Part shown: positions 17,439 to 26,284 of the stretch, piece after piece | Position numbering within the stretch: position 1 is the stretch's first letter | Layout: each line of letters begins with the position of its first letter | Assembly (NCBI GenBank): GCA_002395135.1 | Contig: DGWC01000081.1 | Location: 12,595 to 59,324 of the forward strand | Source: Prevotella sp. UBA4268 | Lineage (GTDB): Bacteria; Bacteroidota; Bacteroidia; Bacteroidales; Bacteroidaceae | Length of the DNA stretch: 46,730 bases | Direction of reading: 5' to 3' | Made by a program: the position numbers and the translations under genes | Notes under the pieces: generated by a model | The model's input: the letters and a program-made list of their open reading frames with translations, nothing else | Databases searched by the model: none | What the model was told of the DNA's origin: nothing

Positions 17439-17894
17439 ATGAAGACAACCATTATCAAACACACGGCTTTAGCCATCTTCCTGCTCCTGACAGTGGGATT
17501 AGTGGGATGCGGAGATGACGGAGATATCTATAATATAACTGCTTCAAAAATGCTTGTGGGTAAATGGAAACTCGTAAAAGTTGGAAATATAATAACAACT
17601 GACGATATATTTATTATAATAAAAGCAAATGGTTCCTGTACATGTGATCACTGGAATCCCATATATAAAAGTATATACCCCGATGAAGAAAACTATACAT
17701 TATTAGAAGACTGGGCGTATGATGAGTCCAAAAATCTTTTCAGGACAGTGATACAGTTTACTAATGGTTGGTATCCTTATTTATACCCCTTTTACTGCGC
17801 TCTAAAGGAAGAAGAAATGATCCTAGTTCCAAAGATCCCAGATGGAGCCGCTTTTGTTGCAGATCCTACTCAATTTTACATAAAAGTAAAATAA
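17439..17894 (+). CDS. AT-rich lipocalin-like lipoprotein inserted in locus 2
   Basis: A 151-residue lipoprotein. The signal MKTTIIKHTALAIFLLLTVGLVGC ends in the lipobox GLVGC; the mature part MLVGKWKLVKVG...IFIIIKANGSC resembles the lipocalin-like folds common in small Bacteroidota lipoproteins. I see no catalytic motif and do not know a function. I choose the ATG at 17439 at the signal peptide; an in-frame ATG at 17409 would add ten polar residues. The gene is clearly more AT-rich than its neighbours. It lies exactly between two copies of a 66-bp repeat, between the sigma and fecR genes, and so downstream of whatever promoter drives fecR. Confidence 0.75.
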   Translation: MKTTIIKHTALAIFLLLTVGLVGCGDDGDIYNITASKMLVGKWKLVKVGNIITTDDIFIIIKANGSCTCDHWNPIYKSIYPDEENYTLLEDWAYDESKNLFRTVIQFTNGWYPYLYPFYCALKEEEMILVPKIPDGAAFVADPTQFYIKVK

Positions 17895-17964
17895 AGTATT
17901 ATTGTCATGATGAAAACGAAATTGTTTCAGAAAAATCAACGTTCACTGAAAAAAAACGAATAAT

Positions 17965-18029
17965 CGCAATTACAAATGGCGTGCAGATTTGTATTACCTA
18001 TAAAAACAGAATTCTATGAATACTTTCCA
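17965..18029 (+). repeat. right copy of the 66-bp direct repeat, overlapping the fecR start
   Basis: Includes the leader and first 14 bases of the intact fecR gene (ATG at 18016). Same orientation as 17341-17406; the two starts are 624 bases apart. Confidence 0.93.
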
Positions 18030-19152
18030 AACTCTATTGAGGAAATATATGCAGGGCTCTATGAGCGACGAAGAACTGGAGGAACTTCGGCACATGACGG
18101 AGAGCCTGAACGACAGCGAACTGCAACAACAATTGTTCAGCGCATGGGACGACAGCGACGAGGATGTCAAAATGGATGAACGTCAGAAACAGATGATGAT
18201 GGAAGCGATTGCCCGCAACACCCAACACAGAGGTGGAAGCGGCAGGATGATAAAGCATCTGCTGCGCATCGCTGCCATCTTCATCTGCATCATTGCCGGA
18301 GCATCGTTGTGGTTCAACCGAACAACCGAGAAGCCTTCGCTGCCGCCCGACGTGGTGGCTGCCATCGAAAAGGCAGAAAAGGCGGGCAAGAACCATGCCA
18401 CAGTGACCGCCAACGGACAGACCGTGAACGTGAGCAGCGATGAAGCCATAGCAGAGTGGAAACCAAACAGCGGAGGCAACCAAGCAGCCACCACCGACGG
18501 AGAGCGCATTGTGACCACCCACCACGACAGCGAGTTCTGGCTCACATTAGAAGATGGTACGCGCGTACATCTTAATTATGGTACACAACTCACCTACCCC
18601 ATCCACTTCAGCGGCGACACGCGCGAGGTGGAACTCACAGGCGAAGCCTATTTCTTCGTGGCCAAGGACAAGAGTCGGCCGTTTATCGTGCATACACCCA
18701 ACGGCGACGTGAAGCAGTATGGCACTGAGTTCAATATCAACACGAAGGACGAGATTGGGGCCACGCGCGTGGTGCTCGTCAACGGAAGCATCAGTATTAC
18801 GCCCAACGGCGGCACAGAAAGCATGATGCGTCCCAACGACATGGCCATCATCATGCCACAGAGCAGCGAGGTCATAATCAGCCAAGTGGACATCACTCCC
18901 TATATAGCATGGAACACCGGCACCTTCGTGTTCGACGACTGCACGCTCGAACAACTCATGCGAGTGCTCAGTCACTGGTATAACAAGCACATAGAGTTCT
19001 ACGAAGAAGATATCCGCCAGATGCGATTCACGGGCGAGATTGACAAGTATGAGTCTATCATACCTACCATGGAGGCTATCCACAAGGTGACGGGACTGCG
19101 CATAGAGGTGCGCAAGCAAGGCATTCTTATCAGCCGATCATTTAATCCATAA
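18016..19152 (+). CDS. FecR-family anti-sigma factor (locus 2)
   Basis: An inner-membrane anti-sigma factor of 378 residues. Cytoplasmic N-terminus MNTFQTLLRKYMQGSMSDEE, membrane segment LLRIAAIFICIIAGASLWF (~residues 77-95), periplasmic FecR domain (FWLTLEDGTRVHLNYGT, GEAYFFVAKDK, YGTEFNINT) and DUF4974-type C-terminus (FVFDDCTLEQLMRVLSHWYN to RIEVRKQGILIS). It is a close paralogue of the locus 1 FecR. It is followed after 24 bases by susC, so regulator and transporter are co-transcribed. Confidence 0.93.
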   Translation: MNTFQTLLRKYMQGSMSDEELEELRHMTESLNDSELQQQLFSAWDDSDEDVKMDERQKQMMMEAIARNTQHRGGSGRMIKHLLRIAAIFICIIAGASLWFNRTTEKPSLPPDVVAAIEKAEKAGKNHATVTANGQTVNVSSDEAIAEWKPNSGGNQAATTDGERIVTTHHDSEFWLTLEDGTRVHLNYGTQLTYPIHFSGDTREVELTGEAYFFVAKDKSRPFIVHTPNGDVKQYGTEFNINTKDEIGATRVVLVNGSISITPNGGTESMMRPNDMAIIMPQSSEVIISQVDITPYIAWNTGTFVFDDCTLEQLMRVLSHWYNKHIEFYEEDIRQMRFTGEIDKYESIIPTMEAIHKVTGLRIEVRKQGILISRSFNP

Positions 19153-19176
19153 TACTAACAACAAAAGAAAGAGAGA

Positions 19177-22100
19177 ATGAAAAGAATCAAAGCAACGAAA
19201 AGATTAGTCGCTCTTTTGCTGACCACCTTGCTGACACTCAGCATGTCGGCACAGTCGGCAAAGGACAAGACCGTGACACTTGACATGACGCAAGTCACAG
19301 TGAAGCAATTCTTTGCGGAAGTGAAGAAACAGACGGGACTGAGTTTTATCTACAGTGCTGAACTGGCCAAGACATTCCCGAAGGTGACTGTAAAGGCACA
19401 GAACAAACCCGTGCGCCAAGTATTGAACGAGGTGATGAACCGCATCAACTGCACGTATGACCTGGAGGGTAGTTTCGTGACAGTAACCCGTAAACTCTCC
19501 GGGGCACGCACTCGAACCGTTTCGGGAACCGTGAAAGACGATGCCGGCGATCCGCTTCCTGGCGTAAGCATCTGTATCGACGACTCCAAGGTGTGTACGA
19601 TTACCGACATCAACGGTTTCTATACGCTGAAAGTGCCTGTAAATGCCTGCGACCTGAAATACACCTTCGTAGGTATGGACAATGCCATTGTTCACTTGAA
19701 GCAAGGTAGCGGCCATCTCACTCAGGATGTTACCATGACGGGTAGCACACATTTGGAAGAGGTGGTGGTTACTGGTTACCAGACAATTTCAAAAAAGAAT
19801 ATGACAGGTGCCACGGCTACCATCACTGCCGACATTCTGCAAGACCGTTATACCAGCAACATCGTCAGCAACCTGGAAGGACGTGTAGCAGGTCTGTCAA
19901 CCTACGGCGGCGAGATCAAGATTCGCGGTACCAGTTCTCTTTATGCAGAGACTTCCCCGCTGTTGGTGGTAGACGGTCTTCCCATGGAAGGTAAACTGAG
20001 CGACCTGAATATCTACGACATCGAGACCATCAACGTGCTGAAGGATGCTGCCGCCACCGCCATCTATGGTGCGCGCGCCGCCAACGGCGTAATTGTTGTG
20101 ACTACAAAAAACGCCCGCAAGAAGGGAAAGGTAGAAATCGACTTCTCTGCCAACCTCACCCTGACAGAGAACAGAAATCTGGACTATCACGACAACTTCT
20201 ACGTGAATGCCGCCGAGCAGGTGAAAATGGAGTCTGACTATTATGACTACTTCTGGAGCCTTCCTGACAACACAGCTGAGTCATATCTGACGAACATCAC
20301 ACAGGGTGCACAACCCACCTCTGCTCTTGCCTACGCATACTATCGCCGCGCAGCCGGTGAGATTTCCGATGCAGAACTACAGAACATCAAAAACCGACTG
20401 AGCCAGAACAACTTCGCCAAGGATTTTGGCGATGCTGTCTACCGCCAGCAGGTATTGCAGGAGTACAACCTCGCCCTGCGCTCTCGCACCGATAAGATGC
20501 AGAACAACCTGACGCTGAACTTCAAGCACGACAACAGCGGCATCATCAACCACATGAACCGCCAGATGAGCCTGAACTACAAAGGTAGCTTCGACCTGGC
20601 CAAATGGCTCACGGCCAATGTGAGCGTGAACGCACTCTACAACAAGACGCAGTATCAGGGAGACGACTATAACAGCTATGCCACTTTGGGCGGACGCTCT
20701 GGCGGAGAGAACATCTGGGCGCATCCCGCTTACGAGCCTTTCTATAATGAAGATGGCTCACGCCGCAAGTTCTACGGCTGGTTCGACGGTAACTTCTACG
20801 CAAATCTATGGGACAAAGAGGGACTGGTGGACACCGGAACCGACCCTGTGGACGAGTTGTACAATAACGTGATTACCACCAACCGCCAGCACATGCGCTA
20901 TCACGGCGAGCTGCTCTTCAAGATTATCGACGGTCTGACCGCCAGCGCCCAGTACGTCTACGAGACCGACAACGTCAATTCTGAGTGGTATGCCAACGAG
21001 AGCAGCCACGTGGCCCGCGTCCTGCGTAATGCCTACACCATGCAGAATAGCGATGGTAGCATCACTCATATGACTCCCGAGACAGGAGGACTGAAACGCT
21101 TCTCAAATACCCAGGGACGCTACTGGACTGCCCGTGGCCAGCTGAACTACATGAAGACTTTCGGCAAACACGCCATCAACGCATTGGCCGGTGTGGAGTT
21201 CCGTGAGACCAAGACTTGGGGAAACAACTCCATCCTGCTTGGCTACGACGACCAGTTGCAGACCAGTCTGACCGATAACATCGAGTTCGGCACGCTGAAG
21301 AATACTCACGACAACGCATATGGCTACCCTGGTCAGAGAGGTTTCCCAAGCCAACAGTTCGCATTTGAGCCCTATATCGAAAACTCGATGGCACTTATTA
21401 CCGAAATCAAACACCGCTATGGTTCGGGCTATGCCAACTTCACATATACCTACGATGAGAAATACAATGTATTTGCTTCCTGGCGTAAAGACTATGCCGA
21501 TGTTTACGGTCTGAACGTTGAGTTGCGCGGAAAACCGCTGTGGTCGGTCGGAGGTGCCTGGAATATTGACAACGAGTCGTTCATGAAGGATGTGGATTGG
21601 GTGAACTACCTGAAACTGCGCTTCAGCTACGGAGGAACGGGTAACATCTACCAGGGTGCCACTTCTTACATGACAGCCTCTACTGGCGAGAACAACTATT
21701 ACACCAACCTCCCCTTTGCCAATATCACCAGTCCGGGCAACCCCGACCTGAAGTGGGAGAAGAGCAACATCACCAACATCGGTATCGACTACTCGCTGTT
21801 CGACAACCGCCTGCGTGGTGCCCTCGACTACTATTACAAGAAGTCGAAGGACGTGTTCTCCAACAAGCCGCTTGACCCGACAACCGGTTTCACCAGTCTC
21901 GTGGTCAACGCCGCCGAGATGCGCAACCACGGTATTGAACTGCTGCTCACGGCTGAGTGGTTCCGCGCCCGCACGGAGAAAGACTTCGGATGGAGCACCA
22001 CCTTCACCCTTGCCCACAACGACAATAAGGTGACCAAGGTGGAGAATCCTTCGGTCAACGCTTACCAGCTGATCTCCAACCCCTTCAAGGAGGGCTATCC

Positions 22101-22734
22101 CGCCAGCGCCGTATGGAGTTACCGCTTTGCTGGTATCTCCGACGGTACCGAGGAGAACGGTCATGGTGCGGGTGCCGGTATGATACTTTGGTATGGTGCC
22201 AACGACGTGATTTCCCACGCTCCTGCCGGTGGTCCCGAGATTTTGGAGTACAGCGGTCAGGCTGAGCCAAAGATTATCATGGGTATGGGCAACGAGCTGC
22301 AATGGCAGAACTTCACCTTGGGCATTCAGATGGCCTACTACGGCGGTCATGTAATGCGCGCCCTTGCTGAGACGGAAGGATTTGCACCGACATACAGTAC
22401 GGTTGCCAGCTACTTCCTGAATGCCTGGACACCCGAGAACCACACCAACACGCCGGGATGGGGACGCTATGCATCATCAGCCGTCGGCAGTGAGCCTCTG
22501 TACAGCAACAGGGCTGTCCACGATGCCTCGTTCCTGAAGATTCGTAACATTGTCTTTGGCTACAACTTGCCCCACACCTGGCTGAACTCACTCGGCATCC
22601 ACCGCATGAGACTGCAGTTCCAGATTGACAATCCTAAAGCCATCTGGACAGCTAACGACATTGGCGTAGATCCTGAGACACTCGGTGTTCGCTCTCGCTC
22701 GAACTATATCTTCAGTCTGAACGTGAACCTCTAA
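19177..22734 (+). CDS. SusC/RagA-family TonB-linked outer-membrane transporter with STN domain (locus 2)
   Basis: An intact 1185-residue transporter that would import a ligand across the outer membrane with TonB energy. Signal peptide (residues 1-25), STN signalling domain (KTVTLDMTQVTVKQFFAEVK, ~30-105), CarboxypepD_reg-like domain (TVSGTVKDDAGDPLPGVSI, ~112-195), then plug with EEVVVTGYQTISKKN and IYGARAANGVIVVTTK, and a 22-strand-type barrel ending YIFSLNVNL. The STN domain and the adjacent sigma/FecR pair indicate a FecA-like signalling role as well as transport. Similar in sequence to the broken locus 1 SusC. Confidence 0.95.
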   Translation: MKRIKATKRLVALLLTTLLTLSMSAQSAKDKTVTLDMTQVTVKQFFAEVKKQTGLSFIYSAELAKTFPKVTVKAQNKPVRQVLNEVMNRINCTYDLEGSFVTVTRKLSGARTRTVSGTVKDDAGDPLPGVSICIDDSKVCTITDINGFYTLKVPVNACDLKYTFVGMDNAIVHLKQGSGHLTQDVTMTGSTHLEEVVVTGYQTISKKNMTGATATITADILQDRYTSNIVSNLEGRVAGLSTYGGEIKIRGTSSLYAETSPLLVVDGLPMEGKLSDLNIYDIETINVLKDAAATAIYGARAANGVIVVTTKNARKKGKVEIDFSANLTLTENRNLDYHDNFYVNAAEQVKMESDYYDYFWSLPDNTAESYLTNITQGAQPTSALAYAYYRRAAGEISDAELQNIKNRLSQNNFAKDFGDAVYRQQVLQEYNLALRSRTDKMQNNLTLNFKHDNSGIINHMNRQMSLNYKGSFDLAKWLTANVSVNALYNKTQYQGDDYNSYATLGGRSGGENIWAHPAYEPFYNEDGSRRKFYGWFDGNFYANLWDKEGLVDTGTDPVDELYNNVITTNRQHMRYHGELLFKIIDGLTASAQYVYETDNVNSEWYANESSHVARVLRNAYTMQNSDGSITHMTPETGGLKRFSNTQGRYWTARGQLNYMKTFGKHAINALAGVEFRETKTWGNNSILLGYDDQLQTSLTDNIEFGTLKNTHDNAYGYPGQRGFPSQQFAFEPYIENSMALITEIKHRYGSGYANFTYTYDEKYNVFASWRKDYADVYGLNVELRGKPLWSVGGAWNIDNESFMKDVDWVNYLKLRFSYGGTGNIYQGATSYMTASTGENNYYTNLPFANITSPGNPDLKWEKSNITNIGIDYSLFDNRLRGALDYYYKKSKDVFSNKPLDPTTGFTSLVVNAAEMRNHGIELLLTAEWFRARTEKDFGWSTTFTLAHNDNKVTKVENPSVNAYQLISNPFKEGYPASAVWSYRFAGISDGTEENGHGAGAGMILWYGANDVISHAPAGGPEILEYSGQAEPKIIMGMGNELQWQNFTLGIQMAYYGGHVMRALAETEGFAPTYSTVASYFLNAWTPENHTNTPGWGRYASSAVGSEPLYSNRAVHDASFLKIRNIVFGYNLPHTWLNSLGIHRMRLQFQIDNPKAIWTANDIGVDPETLGVRSRSNYIFSLNVNL

Positions 22735-22767
22735 TGTGATAAGTAATTGATAATTCATCATTCATAA

Positions 22768-24255
22768 ATGAAGACAGATATGAAAACCAAGATAAAGAAC
22801 ATCAGGAACCTCGCAATTGCCGGTATCATGGGTTGTGCCTTAGCAGCAACAACCACCTCGTGCGATGATTTTACTGACATCCAGCCCAAAGGTGAGAATC
22901 TGCTCGCCTCTACTAACGACTTGGAGCTGCTGCTCAATACCGATTCATATGACGGAATTATGAGCAACGACTTCCTCATCATCGGCAGTAATATTATTTA
23001 CAACTACCAAAACGTGCCATCGTTGCTGGCTGTCGACAATAAAGGCAGACAAGCCCTGCTCTATGGCTATTTTGACGACGAGGTAAGTCTGAACACGATT
23101 GCCGCCTTGACAAACAGCGACGCCACGTACACCTATTGCTACAATATCATCGGCCGCGTGAGCAATCCCATCCTGAAGCAATTGCCTATGGCCAAAGGCG
23201 ATGAGGCGAAAAAGAATGCGCTGAAAGCTGAGGCTCTTGTGGCCCGTGCCTTCTGCCATTATGTGGCGCTCCAGAAATTCGCACCAGCCTATAACGGAAG
23301 TAATGGCGATCAGGCCGGTATCATCTATATGACGGAGGACAAGGATATCTTGCAGCAACATGAGAAAAACACCATTCAGGAGTGCTTAGACCAGATGCTG
23401 GCAGATGTCAACGACGCTCTAGCCCTGAACAGTTTGCCCACCAAATCCATCAACTATATGCGTTGGGGAAAGGCTGCTGCACTCACCCTGAAGGCACACA
23501 TCCTGATGGCGATGCGCAACTATCCGGAGGCAGAGGCCGCTGCGAAGGAAGCTCTCTCCGTCAACAACAACCTGTACGACTATTGGGCCAATGCAGTGGA
23601 GACAACCAGCATGTACAATCCCACTGCTCCACCATATATGAAAGAGGCCCATGATGATCGAAACATTGATGAGTCACTCTTTATCATTCCCAATATGAAC
23701 TTCCTGTTATGGACCTCCCCCAACGAGTGGGATGCTATGGAGACAAATTATGGTAGACGCGGATTGAACGAGACTATGAAAAAGATGCTGGGCATGGACT
23801 ATGGTATGGTTTATGTGGGACTGCCCGGTTGGGACTCTCCTTACGATGTGATGGATCAGTTATACACTAACGTCATGGGACTCTCAATTCCACAATCATA
23901 CCTGATTATTGCAGAATGTGAGTTGCGTGCAGGCAATATCGGAACAGCCATGAACTGGCTCGACCAGCTGCGCGCCAAGCGTCTGCCCAGCGACTTTGAG
24001 AAACTGGAGGGAACAGTCACAGCCAAGGCTGATGCCATCAAGTGGATGCAGAAAATCGTTGCCAGTGAGTTTGTCTGGCAGGCATGGACGTTCGTATGGC
24101 GCAAGCGCTGGAACACAGAGGCAGAGTGGCAGACCACACAGACTCGTACTCTCGGCGGCAAGACCTACACGCTACGTCCCGACTCGAAACTCTGGATATT
24201 CCCGTTCCCAGTCAACGCTACCGAGAAGAACTCCAATCTCACCAACAACTGGTAG
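22768..24255 (+). CDS. SusD/RagB-family outer-membrane lipoprotein (locus 2)
   Basis: A 495-residue surface lipoprotein paired with the SusC upstream. The signal ends in lipobox TTTSC (Cys32), followed by DDFTDIQPKGENLLAST. The helical scaffold (KAEALVARAFCHYVALQKFAPAY, typical of SusD) and a C-terminal NWLDQLRAKRLP segment fit the family. An alternative start at the fifth residue (ATG at 22780) cannot be excluded. A strong hairpin follows the stop. Confidence 0.93.
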   Translation: MKTDMKTKIKNIRNLAIAGIMGCALAATTTSCDDFTDIQPKGENLLASTNDLELLLNTDSYDGIMSNDFLIIGSNIIYNYQNVPSLLAVDNKGRQALLYGYFDDEVSLNTIAALTNSDATYTYCYNIIGRVSNPILKQLPMAKGDEAKKNALKAEALVARAFCHYVALQKFAPAYNGSNGDQAGIIYMTEDKDILQQHEKNTIQECLDQMLADVNDALALNSLPTKSINYMRWGKAAALTLKAHILMAMRNYPEAEAAAKEALSVNNNLYDYWANAVETTSMYNPTAPPYMKEAHDDRNIDESLFIIPNMNFLLWTSPNEWDAMETNYGRRGLNETMKKMLGMDYGMVYVGLPGWDSPYDVMDQLYTNVMGLSIPQSYLIIAECELRAGNIGTAMNWLDQLRAKRLPSDFEKLEGTVTAKADAIKWMQKIVASEFVWQAWTFVWRKRWNTEAEWQTTQTRTLGGKTYTLRPDSKLWIFPFPVNATEKNSNLTNNW

Positions 24256-24273
24256 GATGGTTGTGATCATGAT

Positions 24274-24311
24274 ATCAAGGCCAGCCTCTCTTCTTTGAAG
24301 TTGGCCTTGAT
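24274..24311 (+). terminator. intra-operon hairpin between susD and the DsbD-alpha fusion gene
   Basis: ATCAAGGCCA (24274-24283) pairs perfectly with TGGCCTTGAT (24302-24311), a 10-bp stem with an 18-base loop, followed by TTCATCTTTT. It lies 18 bases after the susD stop and 33 bases before the next gene, so it may end part of the transcripts or stabilise the susCD mRNA. Confidence 0.65.
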
Positions 24312-24344
24312 TTCATCTTTTCATATAAAAAAACACCAAGACGT

Positions 24345-26276
24345 ATGAAAAAAATCTTTCTGCTCAGCACTCTGCTGCTGGCGATGAGCATCACCATGAT
24401 GGGTGCCGTCAAGAAAACGAAACTACGCGTGCTCTACGTGGGCGGACACTCCAACCTGGAGACGTTTGCCACCGACTACGACAAGGCCGAGAACGAGCGC
24501 AGCGTGAAGGAGCGCACCGCCTCGTTCGAGCAGTTCCTGGGCGAGTATTTCACCACGGTGAAGGTGGTGATGGCCGACGACTACAACTACAAGATGTCGT
24601 ACGACTACGACGTGACCGTGCTGGACGGACAGCCCAAGCCTCTTGAACAGCAGCAGACCGTGATGGACGGACAGCGCTTCGTGAAGCGCATCGAGGCCAA
24701 GTATTTCCCCGACGACTTCGACCGCCCCGTCATCACGATGGCCGAACTGGGCGAGCGTGTAGGCCGCCGCATGGGACTGAAGACCGACTGGTATTGCAAG
24801 TGCCTCGACCAGTGGGCACACGGCATGCGCACCAGCCACCCCATCTTCAAAGGTCCTTACCGCGTGAAGATGACGCTCGTTGACCGTCCCACGCCCGAGG
24901 GAGCCAAGGAGTTTGCGCCCCTGGTGGGCGAGACGCTGCCCGAAACCACCAAGATGTGGCGCGTGAACAGCAAGGGTTATGAGACCGACAAGGGCTTCCT
25001 GATCGGTATGGTGAGCCGTCCTTGGGGCTTTGAGGACTCGCCCGAGGCCGAATGGATCAGCAGCGGCAACTGTGCCAAGTCTATCGACGCAATGGCCCTG
25101 GGCCGCCACGGCTCGTTCTTCCACTGGGGATTTGCCGCCGCTCCTATGGACATGACCGACGAGGCCAAGCCCCTGTTGGCCAACGCCATTGTCTATATCT
25201 CGAAGTTTGCCGGACAGCACGTCATCGCCCGCAAACTCTCTGAAAGTATTGCCACCCGCATCGAGGCCAAGGAGAGCGCCTATCGCGTGACTCACAAATG
25301 CTGGGAGGAGTATAAGGAGAGCATCGAGCAGTTCAACACACAGACCAAACATCTGTCCGACTCGCTCAAGGCCGCCAAGGCCGCAGGCAAGGAGATTGGC
25401 AAGCAGATGGCCATGTATCTGCAATGGCAGCCACAGCCCATCCCCACCGCCGACGAGTGGATACGCAAGCAGGCTGGACCTCTCTACGAGAAGTTCGGCA
25501 ACGACGAGGCTGCCTACGCCAAATATTACGAGGAGAACACGCCTTACTTCTACGGTTCGTTCAACAGCTACGGCCTGCAGCTCGACGAGGACGCCAAGAG
25601 CCTGGGCATTCCCAACAACGACAAGCGACTGCTCGACAAGGCCATCGCGCTCTGGGAGAGCGGACAGGACGCCGAGAAGGGCCGCCGCCTGCTGGAGCGT
25701 TACACCCTGTTGCGCTACGAGACAGCCAAGCAATATCGCGACTGGTATCAGAAGTATCAGAACAAGCTGTTCTTCACCGAGAGCGGCGGATGGCTGTGGC
25801 TGGTCAACACGCAGGACAAAAACGTGCCGGGCAACGACTACTCGGTATTGAAATACAACGAGGTGCCCGAGCAGAAGACACCCGAGATTAGCGGAACTAC
25901 CGACCGCGACAACCCCGTGCTCGTTTCGGGTGTGGTGAACGACCTGCCCAACGGCGACAAAGAGCTGGTCATCCGCGTGAAGATGCACAACGGATTCCAC
26001 ATCTACGGCTTCGTCTCCGACCAGGATCCCTACATTGCCACCACCTTCGACATTCAGACCGAGGGCAACTACGAGAAGGTGGGCGACCTGCAGATTCCGT
26101 CGTTTAAGAACCTGGGCAGCACCGGCACCACCATCTACGAGGGCGACGTGATGTTCCGCCAGCGCATCAAGGGCAGCGGACGCGGCAAGGTGACCTGCAC
26201 CGTGAACTATCAGACGTGCGACGAGCATGCCTGTCTGCCACCGCGCGACGTAGAGTTAAGTTTCACTCTGAAATAA
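24345..26276 (+). CDS. secreted fusion: ThuA-like N-terminal region and DsbD-alpha-like C-terminal domain
   Basis: 643 residues with a signal peptide (MKKIFLLSTLLLAMSITMMGA). The N-terminal ~270 residues start with KLRVLYVGGHSNLETF and include DYDVTVLDGQPKP, PVITMAELG and GRHGSFFHWGFAAAPM. This layout resembles the ThuA/class I glutamine amidotransferase-like fold, though I am unsure of the assignment. A charged helical middle (~290-480) follows. The last ~120 residues look like the alpha domain of DsbD: FHIYGFV, then YQTCDEHACLPPRDVEL with Cys625 and Cys630. The DsbD membrane domain is absent, so electrons would have to come from elsewhere, perhaps the double thioredoxin protein encoded next, eight bases downstream. 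Function unknown; a role in periplasmic thiol exchange is inference. Confidence 0.75.
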   Translation: MKKIFLLSTLLLAMSITMMGAVKKTKLRVLYVGGHSNLETFATDYDKAENERSVKERTASFEQFLGEYFTTVKVVMADDYNYKMSYDYDVTVLDGQPKPLEQQQTVMDGQRFVKRIEAKYFPDDFDRPVITMAELGERVGRRMGLKTDWYCKCLDQWAHGMRTSHPIFKGPYRVKMTLVDRPTPEGAKEFAPLVGETLPETTKMWRVNSKGYETDKGFLIGMVSRPWGFEDSPEAEWISSGNCAKSIDAMALGRHGSFFHWGFAAAPMDMTDEAKPLLANAIVYISKFAGQHVIARKLSESIATRIEAKESAYRVTHKCWEEYKESIEQFNTQTKHLSDSLKAAKAAGKEIGKQMAMYLQWQPQPIPTADEWIRKQAGPLYEKFGNDEAAYAKYYEENTPYFYGSFNSYGLQLDEDAKSLGIPNNDKRLLDKAIALWESGQDAEKGRRLLERYTLLRYETAKQYRDWYQKYQNKLFFTESGGWLWLVNTQDKNVPGNDYSVLKYNEVPEQKTPEISGTTDRDNPVLVSGVVNDLPNGDKELVIRVKMHNGFHIYGFVSDQDPYIATTFDIQTEGNYEKVGDLQIPSFKNLGSTGTTIYEGDVMFRQRIKGSGRGKVTCTVNYQTCDEHACLPPRDVELSFTLK

Positions 26277-26284
26277 ACATAAAT

